A stretch of DNA of 64,000 nucleotides, from positions 237,370 through 301,369 of the forward strand of contig SSNU01000067.1 in NCBI GenBank assembly GCA_012064415.1, written 5' to 3'. Positions 1-13,150 of the stretch are shown one piece after another. The first letter of the stretch is position 1, and each line of letters starts with the position of its first letter. A program made the translations under genes and the position numbers. Source of the DNA: Gyrodactylus bullatarudis. Its lineage: Eukaryota; Platyhelminthes; Monogenea; Gyrodactylidea; Gyrodactylidae. The notes under the pieces were generated by a model. That model saw only the letters and a list, made by a program, of their open reading frames with translations. It had not been told where the DNA came from and made no database searches.

Positions 1-3000
1 TAATTCTGTGTATTCTTTAGAATACTGGGGCTAATTTTGAATGTTTTTCATGGCGAAATCAATTAAACTAATTATTTTTATTTTTTACTAATCTTGTCAG
101 CATCTATAGTGATTTTAGTGAATTAGCAAGCTGTATTCACAAGAGTGCCGAGATCAAAAATCAAATGTAGCGCCTCAAGAGTAAAAATCATATGATGTAT
201 TCACATGTTTATTAGAGCTAGATTGTATTTTGTAAGAACTACTATATTTTATCATGCTGACGCTTGAAAGTTTTTTCTCTTAATATGACTGACTATTAGA
301 GATGGATTTTTCAAATTTTCGGTTTTTAACTCTAGTCATAATTTGGTTTAGCTCTTAGAGACGGTTCTAATGATGTATAAAACATGGGTCTAAAAACCTA
401 CTTTAGATTGAGACATATCATGTTTAAACATTTTGTATTAACTCTAATGGACGAGAGAATTGCTTAATTATCATTTGTTCACAATTTTTTCGACTTTAAG
501 CTTTAATAACTTCTTCGAGATGATATTAAAATTATTAATGAACTAAGAATATAAACAATCAAAAAGTCTTATAATAAAAAAGTTCACTTGAAAGTAGTGA
601 GATCATTTTTGGGTGTTAAATGTGAAAAAATCAAAACTTTGGCTCTATTATGTCACTATCCAAGAAATCATATCTTTCAAAAATTTGAACTAAACTTGAA
701 ATAGTTTCCCATGATGTGGAACTTGTGTGGCTTGGCAGTTTGAAATTATCAAAATTACAATTTTAATATCTACCCCTACTGACTATACCGGGTCGGATAA
801 GCAATTTCTGATTCTGAATCTGACCTGGAAATAGGGCCGCAATTTAAAATGTTCATTATGGAAAGTTCATATGCTTTCGCACAAAATAGTGCAAAACTAA
901 AGTTGAAAAATATCACTCTAGTGAACATCGACGAGATAAATCTTCAACATCTTAGCATTCTCAACTGAGCCTTGCTTGTATTGAATAAGCTCGAATAATA
1001 TTGGTGTCATTGAAGAGTAGAAATTCAAAATTTGAAAAAGAATTCTTTTGTCTAAAAATCATTAAACTTGATTAATCTCAAACTAATATATATATATATA
1101 TAAAACTGAAGCCACACCCTATTTAAGAATGTAGATATTGTATTTTTGAGTAAGGTAGAAGAACAACATGGTGTATTTCATTCATTGTATATTATTGTAC
1201 ATGTTAAAACACGTCATTGTTTACTTATCCATTCTTTGCTAATCAAATAGTAACATGGGCCCAAAGTAATAATTTTACTCTGATAAATGTATAACGTGAA
1301 GAATAGCCTTGGAAACAATGAAATAGATTTTAGAGTTTTTGCCTGAACTCTTGTTAGTTTCTGTTATTGTCAACAGTTCAAGATTTTGTGTCCTTCGTAA
1401 GAAAATACGTCCTTTATTTGAAAAATTAGAGTAAAAGACTAGAGTTTCTAATACACTAAAATGTGAAAAGAAGGCCCCCTAACTAAAGTTTTTATTCAGT
1501 ATTTTTTATCGAAAAAGAGTCCTTTGATGAAAAAATTGGTTTTTTTGTTCATCTCTACACTGAATCATCAACATAGAGGTCATTGAAATCATTAAGGCTT
1601 CTCGGAAGGTTCGTTTAAAGAATACCGATAAAATTCAATTTTGTAATCGAACTTTAGAAATTTGGCTTATCCTATGGTAATCTGGTGTGTATTTTCGACC
1701 TTCAAAATATGGTCAGACTGAATTTTTTCTTATTTCAGAAATTAGATCAAGAATTATTTAGCTAGCTTAAGTTCTTTTTTTTCTAGAGTCGTCTTCAAAG
1801 GTTTCGAGGTTTCCATGTATAAAAGTTGTTTTTTAAGGTTATATCGTTGGCACTATGAATTGAGAATGCCTATAGCATAAATACATATGCTGCTAGATTT
1901 AGGAATATGGAAAAAATTAAGATTAATTGACTTGATTGAAAACATATTTTCTTGTCCTAAAACGAGGACGAATTAGAGTATTCTACTCGAGCCTATTTCA
2001 AGTTTGATTAAGAAGACTCTTTATTTGTCAAGGTAGGACTAAGATGTTTAAATAAAATCATTAAATAAATAAGAATTCATGAAACTGATGGAATACATAG
2101 AGAGAATTGAGATAGTTTGGGGGTTCTCAATACTTTTATGATGAAAATTTGTCGGCTTACATTTCAAGTATGAATTTCAAGGCCTTTAAGAAACTCATTT
2201 CATTCAAGCCTTAAAAATGACCCAAAAGTAGGGTTCTTCAGATAATTCAGATTCGGATCCGTCTGAAAAAATCCGAAGATAAAATTATTAAAACAAGTAT
2301 TAATTTTCGATAATCTTGTGAAAAATATATTTCTTTCAAAAATTATTCATATTAAAATTCAAGAGCTTATAAAATTTCAGAAAAAGAAATTTAATGCCTT
2401 CTTCTTCGCAAGAACCATCTCTAAGGATACCTAGGATCTTAATCGGACCTATCTATCGTTCTTCAAACTTTGATAACAATAGATCAAGGATTAATGATAT
2501 CAACCTACCAGGGAGATAGCTTGCTAAGACACTATAAAATTTAACTCTAGAGAAGAATTTTTATTTGATTACTGATATGTGGGATTTCTATACAATAAAA
2601 CAAATCAAAACTTATTTCATAGTTATCTTTTTGTTTATATCAGAAGTGAAATTGTGGCGATTCGGAAATTTTCGGAATCTGAAGAACGCTACCCAAAAGT
2701 CGATAGAACCAAACCAGAATGTATTCAATGTGAATCAAATTTCTCTCGTTAATCGCTAAATAGAAGGGAGGACATCCTAAAAATAAACGACAAAAATATG
2801 TTTCGATTTAAAAATATTAATTTAATACTTTTAACGAGAATATACAAGAAAACCTTACATAAACTCAAATAAAAATGTTTGTTTTAACATCGAGATAACT
2901 TTAAAATTATTTTTGAGCTTAAAAATTAGGGATATCATCAAAAACTACATATAGGGGTAGGGGATCTATCAAAACCTTCTTCTTCTAGGATGAATTTCCA

Positions 3001-4400
3001 GGCAGCTCATTCACATGAGAGATAGTGATGTCAAAATGCTTGATTTTTCCAGCGACAAGATCTGGAGGGTACAGTTTGATACCAGGTTGAAGTATAAGGG
3101 CCTAATTATCGAGCCTTTCCAACTCAAGGGGCTATTTCGGTAGAATTAGAGAAGTTTTAGAAGATAGAGTTCAGACAGTTGCATATTTGAATTCTACATG
3201 TAAAGGTTAACTTACTTTTCATTCATAAAACTAAGTGGTTTTCAAGAAAACGTTTTAAACATAAATTAATCTTGTGAAAAACTCTTTTAAATATTATAGA
3301 ACGAGTTTGACGAATGATAGACCTGATATCTTTAGATATTTCAGGAAAATAATAAATTTTCTATCGAATGGATGATAAACGAAGCATTTCCCGAGCTTTA
3401 AATGTGTAATAAGGATTAGATATGCTGACGTTTGTAGAAAATATTTATTGAAAATGCACTTTTTTAGAGTTTATGACATGATTAAAAAAAATTATAGTAT
3501 AAAATGGTTTTGAGAGGGAGTATCTGGTTAAAATGAGCTTTCTCGAGGCTCTATATATCACCTTTATGATTTACAGAAGAAAACAAGCGAACCTTTTTAT
3601 TGGTCGATTTTATCCAACCAATGAACTGCTAGGATATTTGAAATATGGATTTTGTAAATTGATCTCTCATTTATTCACATTTGTTTTTGAGAGAAGTTTT
3701 TATAAAATAATATACATTAGAATATTAATTTTCCAAATTTTCAATTTCTAGGAGCTTAAACAGACATTAGAAATAAATAAGTAAATTTTCAACTTTGACT
3801 TTAAATAGCTCAGGAACTAGAACAGTCAAGGTAAACTTTTCTTCCGCTCTTTTGTAAAGAATTTATTTCTTCCTATCTCATTCATGTTTTTTCTCTATTG
3901 AAATGCAAAAGTCGAGGTTTTTACGAATAACTCGAAAACTCAATTGTAGAATTTTTCAAGAAGCTCATGTCTGAAATCAGCGAAAAATTTTAGTTGAAAG
4001 TATCATTGGGTAGAAAACAAATTTGAAAGACTGTTTTGAAAACCAATTTCTCAGAGTCAGTAACCGAGTAATCATACCCCTAGATAAAGATTGACAGTTT
4101 TTGGATCAATGAAAGACGTTCAAAACATTTCTCAAAAAACTTTGTCTAATTTTACTATTGAGAATTACAAATAAATTGCTTATAATATAGATTATATCTC
4201 TATAATATGAAAAACGATTAGAATAGTTTCATTCCAGATGTCTGTAGAAAAATCAAAATTATGAATATAAACTCTAGTGTTTTAAGGTTACACACATCAT
4301 TCACTTCCGGTATGAGCCATTCAGGAACTTTTGTATTCTATTACAATTTAATTACAAAAATCTATTTGTCTTTTTTTTGTTATTTTTCTGACCAAATCAT
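1..4400. other. AT-rich stretch, no gene recognised
   Basis: Read on both strands, this stretch shows only short chance reading frames rich in F, I, K and N, with no recognisable domain and no convincing chain of splice sites. A (TA)n microsatellite lies at about 1087-1102. A diverged reverse-orientation copy of the repeat seen whole at 20074-20443 lies at about 3180-3340. Nothing else can be supported here. Confidence 0.6.
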
Positions 4401-4429
4401 TTTATCATTCAGAAACTAATTGGGCTAAT

Positions 4430-4835
4430 TCATTTTTGATGAATATGTCTTCTTCAGTACTGATTCCTAATAGATCTTTAATCATATTGATCAAACTCAA
4501 TATTTGTGGATATTTGAAAAAATTCTGAAAAAATTCAATCTGACCAAAATTAGACCGTTTTTCGAATTTTGAAAATGCCTCGAATTTCAACTTTTTCAAC
4601 TTTTGAGCCCAAGATTTTTATTGATTTTAAAGATTTGAAGCAGTTAAATGCAGATATTCAAAACCAACATTAGATAAAGAATTCGAATTAAGCCGTGGAG
4701 GTAGAAAGGAATCTACTGGTTTCAAGAAAAAGTTAAACTTTTGAATTTTGGATCATTCCTCTTCGTGATAATCAATAATTTTAGGATTTTCCACAAAAAA
4801 TGACGCATTTCTGTGAATTTCTGCAGCCGAATTTG
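4430..4835. repeat. Partial foldback-element copy
   Basis: This segment matches, in reverse complement, the inner part of the foldback element at 8293-8995: about 4625-4770 corresponds to 8500-8660. Only one half is present, so it is a truncated copy. Reading frames across it on both strands are produced by the repeat and are not genes. Confidence 0.6.
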
Positions 4836-4889
4836 TCTTTAAGTGTTTCGGCGCCGGTTATTTGTCCATTTTTTTTCGAAACCCTTCTA

Positions 4890-5340
4890 ACTCTATTAGT
4901 TTTAGCGACTCATTATTACACATCTAAGGCCTCAGAAAATACTTCGGTTATCACTTTTTCGATAGGAAATTTATTAATTTCCTGGAATACGCAAAGATCT
5001 TGGTTCTATCACTGGTTAAAATCGTTAAGATTCAAAGAAAGTTGATTTTTTCCAAAAAATAATTTTTGTTTAAAACGTTTGCTTAAAAACCTACTTCCTA
5101 AGGTCATAGGTATAAAGTTAGAAAACTCTTATCGAGTAATCTTTCGCGTAGAATTCAAATATGCAATCACTTGAACGCTATCTGCTATAGCTTCATAGAC
5201 AGCCAATATTTTGATCAAAAAATGACCAAAATTTTTATTTGTAATTCCTGAACAAATAATAATTGCGTTAAAACAACTGTAGATTCGTAATCATTGTATT
5301 CACAAACCATGAAATATTTTGAATATCATGAAAATTGTGA
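4890..5340. repeat. Diverged copy of the 20-kb piggyBac-type MITE
   Basis: The order of short blocks is the same as in 20074-20443: a block around CTCATTATTA, then TTTGTTTAAAACG, then CGAGTAATC, then AATTCAAATATGCAATC, then TGTAGATTCGTAATCA. The two copies are clearly homologous but diverged, and this one lacks clean ends. A separate TTAACCCTT-type end occurs at about 5948. Confidence 0.55.
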
Positions 5341-5345
5341 AATAT

Positions 5346-6540
5346 TCTCAGGACAAAGGAAACAAAGGTTGATATTTAGAATCAAATAAATATTGCCCTA
5401 ATCAGCAGATCCTGATTTTGTTTCATTTGAAATTATTCATTTTTAAGCAACATTTTAAAATGAGGGAAATTTCAAATCATATTTTTGAATTTTAATGAAA
5501 TTTTGATGTCGTTTTCAATATCGTTGGCTGACCACTAGGAGTAGATTTCAGGAATTCAATTTTATTGATTACAAAAAAACAAGACCAAGGCGCATTTAAC
5601 CTAAATAAAATGATTCATCTGTTAGACAGAACACCATTTTTCTTAAACGATTTTTCCATGAATATTCGTAAATTTGATAAAAAATCAGTACTGAATATTG
5701 TTAAAAATTTCTGATATGTTGTGCCAAATATATTTATTCTATTCTATTCTATTCTCAAAAGTTATCAAACAGATATCAGGAGTTATGTTCAGATTTATGG
5801 TAAAGATAATAAGAGCAGAAATTTCATTCTTAGGTATTCAACAGCAAAAAACATATGACCACATCCCAAGAAATCAACTCAATGTGTAAATCTAGCTTTG
5901 ATAGATTTGAAATTATTATCTGAATTTTGTTATATTCTAACAATGTTAACCCTTCATGTCCCATTGTTCCACCAGAGGATGGCAACACTTTCTTGAGCGA
6001 TAATTTGATCTGAAAGAATCTTACAAGTTTAAAATATATCTGGTTTTAGAACCAAAAAATGCCAATTTCAACTTCAAAAATATCTTTGAAATGATACGTT
6101 AGCTTTCTAAAAGGAATTCAGTTTCGGAATCAGCTTAGTTATTTTGGTAAAGTTGCTAAATTTCTAATTTGTGTGATGAAAAAATAATGAATTCGCTTGA
6201 TCAAAGGAAATTTTTACTGTTTGATAGATAATTTTAATTCCAGCAGATGCCTTTTGATTGAAAAATACAAGTCAAAGATGGCTTCACCATTGAGCTATGA
6301 CAAAATCAATAATTGCATTTAATCTTTGAAAGAATGAAAACATAAAAACATGTATTTATATCTTCTAATGGCACCACTATATCCAAATTTTTCTTGAATA
6401 CTTTTATCTGAGAAATAAAATATATATTGTTAACCACTTGAAAATTTTCTTCTTATGTGAAACCTTTTTACTTAGTTGTGATTAGGACTCGATCAACTTA
6501 TTTTTTGACTAATGCCAGGTCAGACTTCCCTCAGATTTCC
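5346..6540. other. Intergenic, mostly featureless
   Basis: No gene is recognised. A pentanucleotide microsatellite, (TATTC)4, lies at 5735-5754. At about 5948 the sequence TTAACCCTTCATGTCCCATT resembles the end of the piggyBac-type MITE described at 20074-20443, so an eroded copy may begin there. Confidence 0.5.
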
Positions 6541-6569
6541 ATATGAGCCAGTATTGTGATATTCTGTGT

Positions 6570-6890
6570 GTGACGATGTGTGAGAGGGGTTGGTGTTTTT
6601 TGAATTTGAGAAGTCCAGATCATTTAGCCTATTTTAACCAGTTGAAGAAAAAAAAATTTATTTCTATGAAAAATATAGTAATTTTTCGCAATTTCAATTT
6701 GGCGCCAAAATCCTATTTTTTCGGACTTTAAACTTCAGCTTTCTTGTTTAATTATGATTCTGAATAACTTCTTTATACCAATCTTCCACTTTCAATAAAA
6801 TTTTTCATTTCGACAAAATGAGATTTTGGCGCTGAAATCGAAATTTGAAAAATGACCATTTCAAACTTCAATAACCTTGAAATCTTCACG
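6570..6890. repeat. Eroded foldback-element copy
   Basis: Segments such as TTGAAGAAAAAAAA, TTTGGCGCCAAAATCC and, inverted, GATTTTGGCGC are shared with the foldback copies at 24722-25471 and 39057-39792. The two arms are short and diverged. The local reading frame at 6543-6731 is an artefact of this repeat. Confidence 0.5.
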
Positions 6891-7155
6891 AGCTGCGTTA
6901 CAATCGGTCTGCTGTCCGTTGAAACATTGTATTCTGGCACGCTAAAGATCTAAACGGTTAGAATATATTGTAATCAAGTGTGATTTGATGTCAAAACTCT
7001 ACAAGGTTCAAGAAAGGAAAGATGTAAAAGATTTATCAGAATTAATAAAAATGATTAGATTTAATTTCTGGAAAACATGAACGAATTTATTTCGTTAGTC
7101 ATCAAAAGTCAAGAGTGTGCCTCCCTATGTGTAATATATAAAAGACTAACTAAAT

Positions 7156-7200
7156 ATTAAAGAGAAAACTTTGCCTACCTCTAAAAGTTTTCTCTTTAAT
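7156..7200. repeat. Short near-perfect hairpin
   Basis: ATTAAAGAGAAAACTTT (7156-7172) is followed after 11 bases by AAAGTTTTCTCTTTAAT (7184-7200), its nearly exact inverse complement. It stands alone, without matching flanking arms. It could be a remnant of a small inverted-repeat element; a transcribed hairpin is possible but unsupported. Confidence 0.5.
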
Positions 7201-8064
7201 CAATAAAAATGTTATCATTTTATTTGCCGAACTAAAGAGCCAGTTATACGTTACACGAGTAAGAATTTTTCCGCTTTTTTATTGTTTTCTATGCTTGGCG
7301 ACTTGTCTTGAGTGTGTTCTAGACAATGAACCACAAACTCTAATTGGTGGGCAATTTCTATTGTTGAGTCTATTGTAAGGCAATAGATTTCACTTTGCGC
7401 TGGAAAAAACGTAAATTTCTGAATAGACATTCATTTCGCTGTAAAGAAGATGTAATCTTTATGTTAAACCAACTAAAGAATGTTTAAAAACTCAGTACCA
7501 TTCATCAATAAAAGAACAAAATACTCTCCTTTTCTACTCTTGTGGAAATTGTGTTACTCCAATGAGAATACACCAAAACGGGAAGAAAAGTAATAAGACA
7601 GGGCCTATTTTCTATCTTTCATTTATTTGACATGCGCGAGCGCGCGTTCTTTCTTCTTCTACCCTTCTGATGTATATTATATTTTGGATAGTAGCTTCAT
7701 CTTCAAAATTCTCCTTCGCATAAAGCAAGGGCATTGTACATTCATTTTTCTGTATTGTAATTATGCAAATACATATTAGGGAAGAGAAGGCTAGATTGAA
7801 AAAAATGTAAGTGATTATGACTGATACAGAAAGTTTTATCGATTTTTATTCTTTATTGCATTTCATTACTGTATTTTCATGTTCCATGATTGAAATACTC
7901 ATAAGTAATGAAATAATCTTATGTTAAACCCCATGATCTGACACATTTCTATACACAAAGGTTATACAAAGAGCGGCTGCTATTAGCGATATTCAACCAT
8001 GAAAATATCTCTTTCAAGTATCGTCTTTATTTCTTAAATTAGAATCTTACAATGTCCAAAGGTA

Positions 8065-9110
8065 AAATTGGTGATTTGCCGATGGTTTATTTTATTTTTT
8101 CCTCAAATTGCCAGGCGAAAAGTTATAGCACTTCAAAGTTTTCATGAGCAGTAAGGACTACTGCGGGATCAAATAATTGGTGCATAACTTTTTAGATTTT
8201 TTGAACTTTGGAGCCACTTTAAACTACGAAAAAGAGTGTTCTGAAAAACTTTTCAAAGAGAATTTTTTCTACCTTTAATACGGGGTACTATAAACCTAAT
8301 TGACATTGAAGATGAGAATTTACTTTTTTCACAAAAAACTCAATATTTTGCTTTTCGAATTCCATGATAAAATGAGCCAATAAGTTGTGGAAATTAAAAC
8401 AAAATTCTGAAAAATTCAATCTGACCAAAATTGAATTTTGAAAATGTCCCAAATTTCAACTTTTGAGCTACAAATTTTTATCATTATTGTGGAAAATCGA
8501 AAAATTTGAATTCATTGATTATCACGAAGAGGAATGATCCAAAATTTAAAAGTTTCACTTTTTCTTGAAACCAGTTGATTCCTTTCTACCTCCACGGCTT
8601 AATTCGAATTCTTTGTCTAATGTTGGTTTTGAATATCAGCAATTAACTGCTTCAAATCTTTGAAATCGATAAAAATTTTGGGCTCAAAAGTTGAAAAACG
8701 GTCAGATTGAATTTTTTAGAAAATTTTTAATAATTTCTACAACTTATTGGCTCATCTTAACATGGAATTCGAAAAAAAAATATTGAGTTTTTTATAATTT
8801 TGAACCAAGTAGTTCTTCAGGGAGCTGTTCTGCATAGATTGACTATAACGTTGTTCGCTTGCTGCCTGACTATGTTGTATTCTGGCTTGTATTGGTCTAT
8901 CTGTATGAAAAGAAAAAGGAGAGGAAGGTATAGTATTGAGTTTTTTGTAAAAAAAGTAAATTCTCATTTTCATGTCAACTAGCTTTACATCAACATGAGT
9001 TGAACTTTTATCTGACTATGTCAAAATAAGTCATGAAAACTTTGAAGTGCCATAAGTTTTCTCCTGCCATTTTGAGGAAAAACAAAATACACCATTGGAA
9101 TCAGCGGAAA
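8065..9110. repeat. Nested palindrome containing a foldback element
   Basis: An outer inverted repeat pairs about 8080-8150 with about 9030-9105; the shared segment includes CACTTCAAAGTTTTCATGA and its complement. Inside lies a foldback element, 8293-8995, flanked by TA dinucleotides, starting AACCTAATTGACATTGAAG and ending CATGTCAACTAGCTT. The right arm carries about 140 bp of extra sequence near 8800-8940 that the left arm lacks. Reading frames on both strands here mirror one another and are not genes. Confidence 0.75.
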
Positions 9111-9325
9111 AAATTACACCAGGTTACCAAAGAAGTTTAAATTCTTTCCACTGTGCTATTCAAAATTTTGATTAGAAAAATAACAAAATCCAAACTATAC
9201 CTAATCGTTATGTAACGTTCTATTTCACTTTGTGTATTTGTTTATAAACAGTTCGTTTCTCTTGAAACGAGATCACTTATTTTAATTACTTCTGCTTTGA
9301 CGAGAAACTTTATAATTTTTATAAT

Positions 9326-10270
9326 TTAACCATTGCATGGAAAATGGGGTCTTTTAGACCCCAGGGCAACTTTGAATAGACCCAAGTTTTTTTGTTTCAC
9401 AATTTTGCTGTATGAATTTTTAATATAGCTCCGATATAAAAATAACGAATAGTGTTTTTTTTAGAAATTAAACCTACTAGCTAAGTGTGGTCACTGGTTA
9501 TTACTATATAGTGTTTTTTTAGTTTGAAGTTATATCTTGTTTGGTTGTTGAGCTAGTAACTGATTTTTGAATTATAACATATTGGATAAATGGGGTTTAA
9601 AAGAAAGAAAGAAAACAAAGGTGGATATAAATATCTCTTTATTTCGGAGTCTGTGTAAGCATAAGAATAGGGAATTCGAAGAATTATGGGAAGATGATTT
9701 CGGAGCCCAGGTTGTCAAAGAATCAATGAGCTATTCTAGATTCACAGTCATCAAACAGTACATAAGATTCGATAATAAATCATATCATATAGGGATAAAC
9801 TCGCTCCAATACGGATTGTATTTCAAGAATTTATTTCAAACTGCCAAAAGTCATACAAACTCTCAGAGCAAATCACTGTTGATAAACAATTGATTTTCTT
9901 TCGCAGTAGATGTCCATTCAGAGCTTACATGAAGAATAAACCAGTCATTATGATATCAAAATTGCACCAAAATCCAGATGACAAACCAGATATTTCTTTA
10001 TTAAATATTATAGCGAAACCAAAAGAGAGATAGACACATCAGACCAGCTACTCCTGTAGAAGATCTACGAATAGATGACCAATCACAACTTTTTGGAATA
10101 TGCGTGACCTCGCTGGATATAATGCAGATGTTTTATACAGCCTAAAATGGCCTGAATCGCTGAATAAAAATAAATATTCTAGAAGAGAGTTCTTGAGAAT
10201 TTTGAGTATGCAGTTGATGTAATATTCGTTATTTCCCATGCAAGAGTTAATTATTGGATATATTTTCACA
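9326..10270 (+). pseudogene. piggyBac transposase remnant, internally deleted
   Basis: The element starts at a TTAA (9326-9329) followed by CATTGCATGG and a subterminal palindrome GGGGTC...GACCCC (9346-9362), the layout of Looper-like piggyBac ends. The plus-strand frame 9567-9880 gives the transposase core (MSYSRFTVIKQYIRFDNKS). After a frameshift near 9870 it continues with a TVDKQL...FRSRCPFRAYMKNKP block. It then jumps to a KPDI...DTSDQL block and a final block with TTFWNMRDLAGYNADVL. About 150 residues of the DDD core are missing between the FRAYM and KPDI blocks. A further frameshift and a stop replacing the conserved Trp of the RWP motif (about 10078) confirm decay. No 3' terminal repeat was found. 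Confidence 0.8.
9470..9512. repeat. Solo tail of the 36.6-kb hammerhead element
   Basis: The segment CCTACTAGCTAAGTGTGGTC and its continuation match the terminal arm of the inverted-repeat element at 36605-37180. Only about 43 bp are present, inside the piggyBac remnant. It shows that the 36.6-kb element belongs to a dispersed family. Confidence 0.6.
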
Positions 10271-10469
10271 TAAATTTATTTCAAAATTCTTCAATTCCTA
10301 TAGGATTTATTCAGAGTTGAATTTTATCATTCAAAAAATCCGAGGCAAGCCAAGTTCCCGAAGGTTGTCTGAATCAGGATCAAGACAAAAACTGTGTTTT
10401 AACATAGTTATGAGTAGTTTAATTAGGTTCTTGAATGTCATAGATTTTAATCTCTCTTAGTTATCAATT

Positions 10470-11400
10470 TGATCGTGTTTAATTAATGATTGTCAATTTG
10501 TCTAATTTTTAATATATTCCTTTATCAAAAACTTCCAGCTCGAAGTCCAAAGATAACTGTAATCTTTCAGAAGTTTTTTTTTCTAAACGTATTGATTCAA
10601 TTTTCTAATTACCAATCTCATCTCAAAGCTTGTATTTTTTCAACTCAAATTAGCAAAACAAATCAATAATTAATACTGTTATTCATTACAAAAACACTTG
10701 TCCATGAGTGAGCAAAACAAACTCAAATTATGAGGGCTCTTTATACCCTTTTAAAAGCAATTGATATGCTAACCGTACGTACGGAAAAATAGTTTTCTCT
10801 TTTGAATTAGTAAGGAGGAAGTTTATTTATGCATACTAATATCATGGAGTGAGGTCTTAACCATACGTTTTATTCCACATTGTACATGATAAGACTGGGA
10901 CTATTGAATAAATTTGAGGAATGAATGAGTATTTCTTAGCGACAAGTGTACAACTTTATCAGAAATACTATTTGACTTTTCTAGGACTGCCATGATTTTT
11001 AACTAAAAACCTAATTTTAATCAAGAACTCTTACTTGATAAATTCAAACCACAACTAATATTTTTAGTATCGAACTAATGTAAATGATGTATTTCTTGTT
11101 TTTATTAATTCAGTAATAGAAAGGTCATGATGTAGTTGAAAAAAATAATTTTTTGTCAACCACTTCATTCATCTATGGATGGACAGTTTGTTTGAATAAA
11201 ATTAAATCTATTATTATTACTTCATTAACCAATCAAATTTTTCTTTCTACTTATGAGTAAGTAGGGGAAAAGATACAACACTTTTGAATTAATGATAATT
11301 TATTTATCTACATTGGAAAAATGCACAAGGAATGCAATGCAATAATACATTTAAAGGAATGATGTTACCAGGATTTACAAATTTTATGTGTATGCCACAT
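10470..11400. other. Intergenic, no gene recognised
   Basis: AT-rich sequence without recognisable coding, RNA or terminal-repeat signals. Only low-complexity A and T runs were seen. Confidence 0.5.
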
Positions 11401-11406
11401 CATTAA

Positions 11407-11541
11407 TCATTTCTTCTCCTTTTCACCAACAATATGAATGGTACACACATACTCTAGGTTTCGAATTTCCCTCGCCAACTTCCTAGTATCTAGCTTCTTT
11501 GGGAATAAATTTCTTCTCCTCTCCTTCTCAGGAACTATCTT
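11407..11541 (-). other. Short unrecognised coding-like segment
   Basis: On the minus strand a 44-residue open segment ends at a stop at 11407-11409. It has unusually protein-like composition for this window, with blocks KLDTRKLAREIRNLEYV and HIVGEKEKK. It has no ATG and begins right after an in-frame TAG, so it would have to be the last exon of a gene whose other exons lie at higher coordinates. No such exons were recognised. The family is unknown to me and chance is quite possible. Confidence 0.15.
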
Positions 11542-11886
11542 CTATCTATGCTTTATTCACATCAAGGAGATTTATCTCACCAATGTTTTTTATCATCTCA
11601 ATGATACATGGATAGAAACAGATAATACAGAAACTTTCGAAACATCAATTAGTCCATCGTGTACAAAAGATGCAACTTCATCTATTCATTACAGTATGAA
11701 AGGCCTACTAAAATTAGTCAACTAAACCTCTCTAAAGCTATTTTGATAGCTCAAAAATAACTGAAGATAAAGATCAAATCTCAGGATAGAAAATTCGGTT
11801 TAATTAAAGAATAGTTAGTTAGCTGCATCTTATTTCTCTCAAGGTTTACTTGGCATCGTGTTGATCTTTTTATTATTGATGACATA

Positions 11887-12606
11887 AACCTAATTGACAT
11901 GAAGATGAGAATTTACTATTTTTACAAAAAACTCGATATTTTTTTCCGGATTCACAGAAAAAAATAATTTTTTGAATTCTAAAACGGAATGAGCTAATAA
12001 GATGTGGATATTCGAAAAAATTCAATCTGACCAAAATTAGGCCGTTTTTCGAATTTCGAAAAGGCACCAAATTTACATTTTTTCAACTTTTGAGCTCAAA
12101 ATTTTCATCGATTTCGTTGATTCGAAGCAGTTAAGTACTGATATTTGGGATCAACATTAGACGAAGAATTTGAATTCAGCCATAGAGATAGCGAAGAATT
12201 TACTGTTTCCGAGAAAAGTTAGACTTTAAGATTTTGGATAATTTGTCTTCGTGATAATCGAAAAATTCAAATGGTTCGATTTTCCACAGTAAAGACGAAT
12301 TTCAGTAAACTTCTGCAGGTGAATTCTAATTCTTTGTTCATTGTTGATCTCAAAATCTGCATTTAACTGCTTCGAATTATTTAAATTGTTAAAAATTTTG
12401 AGCTCAAAAGTTGAAAAAATGTAAATTTGGTGCCTTTTCGAAATTCGAAAAACGGCCTAATTTTGGTCAGATTGAATTTTTTTGAATATCCACATCTTAT
12501 TAGCTCATTCCGTTTTAGAATTCAAAAAATTATTTTTTTCTGTGAATCCGGAAAAAATATCGAGTTTTTTGTAAAAAAGTAAATTCATCTTCATGTCAAT
12601 TAGGTT
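11887..12606. mobile_element. Foldback element with TA target duplication
   Basis: This is a 720-bp palindrome with arms of about 230 bp. It starts AACCTAATTGACATGAAG and ends with the inverse complement, flanked on both sides by TA (11885-11886 and 12607-12608). The arms are close to identical, so the copy looks relatively young. No transposase is encoded; the mirrored reading frames are not genes. TA duplications and AAC/AAG-starting ends suggest mobilisation by a mariner/Tc1-type transposase, which is inference. Confidence 0.85.
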
Positions 12607-12849
12607 TATTTTTCCTTCAGATAAATTACTGCAAAACAAGATATCCTATTGACTTAATTAGCCAAAAATTCATTGAACGAGTTATAAATCTCATTTGACT
12701 TTTTCTACAGAATCGCTCTTTTCCGAAGTGTTCAGCCGCATACGTAATATTTTCAAAACTGAAAGTTAAATTCTTGAAAAGATTGGCATCATACAATGAA
12801 TTTTAGAATAGATTGCATAAATTTTTGGTACAGTACCTGTCTCCAGAAT

Positions 12850-13150
12850 TAATTGTATTATTTATTATTGCTTCTGGAATGAGATAAGCAAAATTCTAAA
12901 AAGATTTCAAATAAAAAACGTTTTTTAATGTTTTATTGTCATAATTTTAATTTGAACTCGCATTATTTCTTTCTAAAAGGTTGCAAATATGACTTAAATC
13001 CTATTAAAATTGTTTTTTCAATAGTCAAAACTGAATTTTCTCTTATTTTCCATGAATATAACAATTCTGAACGGTTAAAAAACATTTCTAATTTGTAAAA
13101 ACTTTTTCATCTTATTCCAGAAGCATAAAAAGCTATTTTGAAGCGAAAGA
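12850..13150 (+). repeat. Diverged Tc1-like MITE copy
   Basis: This is homologous to the better copy at 49304-49622. It has an inverted pair GCTTCTGGAATGAGATAAGC / CTTATTCCAGAAGC around a remnant whose translation keeps an LNPIK block followed by a NNSERLKN block. These match FNPIE and SNSERS in the 49-kb copy, the C-terminal DDE region of Tc1-like transposases. Confidence 0.6.

Noticed and set aside
11438..11725. 95-codon plus-strand frame, hydrophobic N-terminal half
   Set aside because: No family recognised, and the opposite strand reads more protein-like over the same bases; kept only as a low-confidence note for the minus strand.
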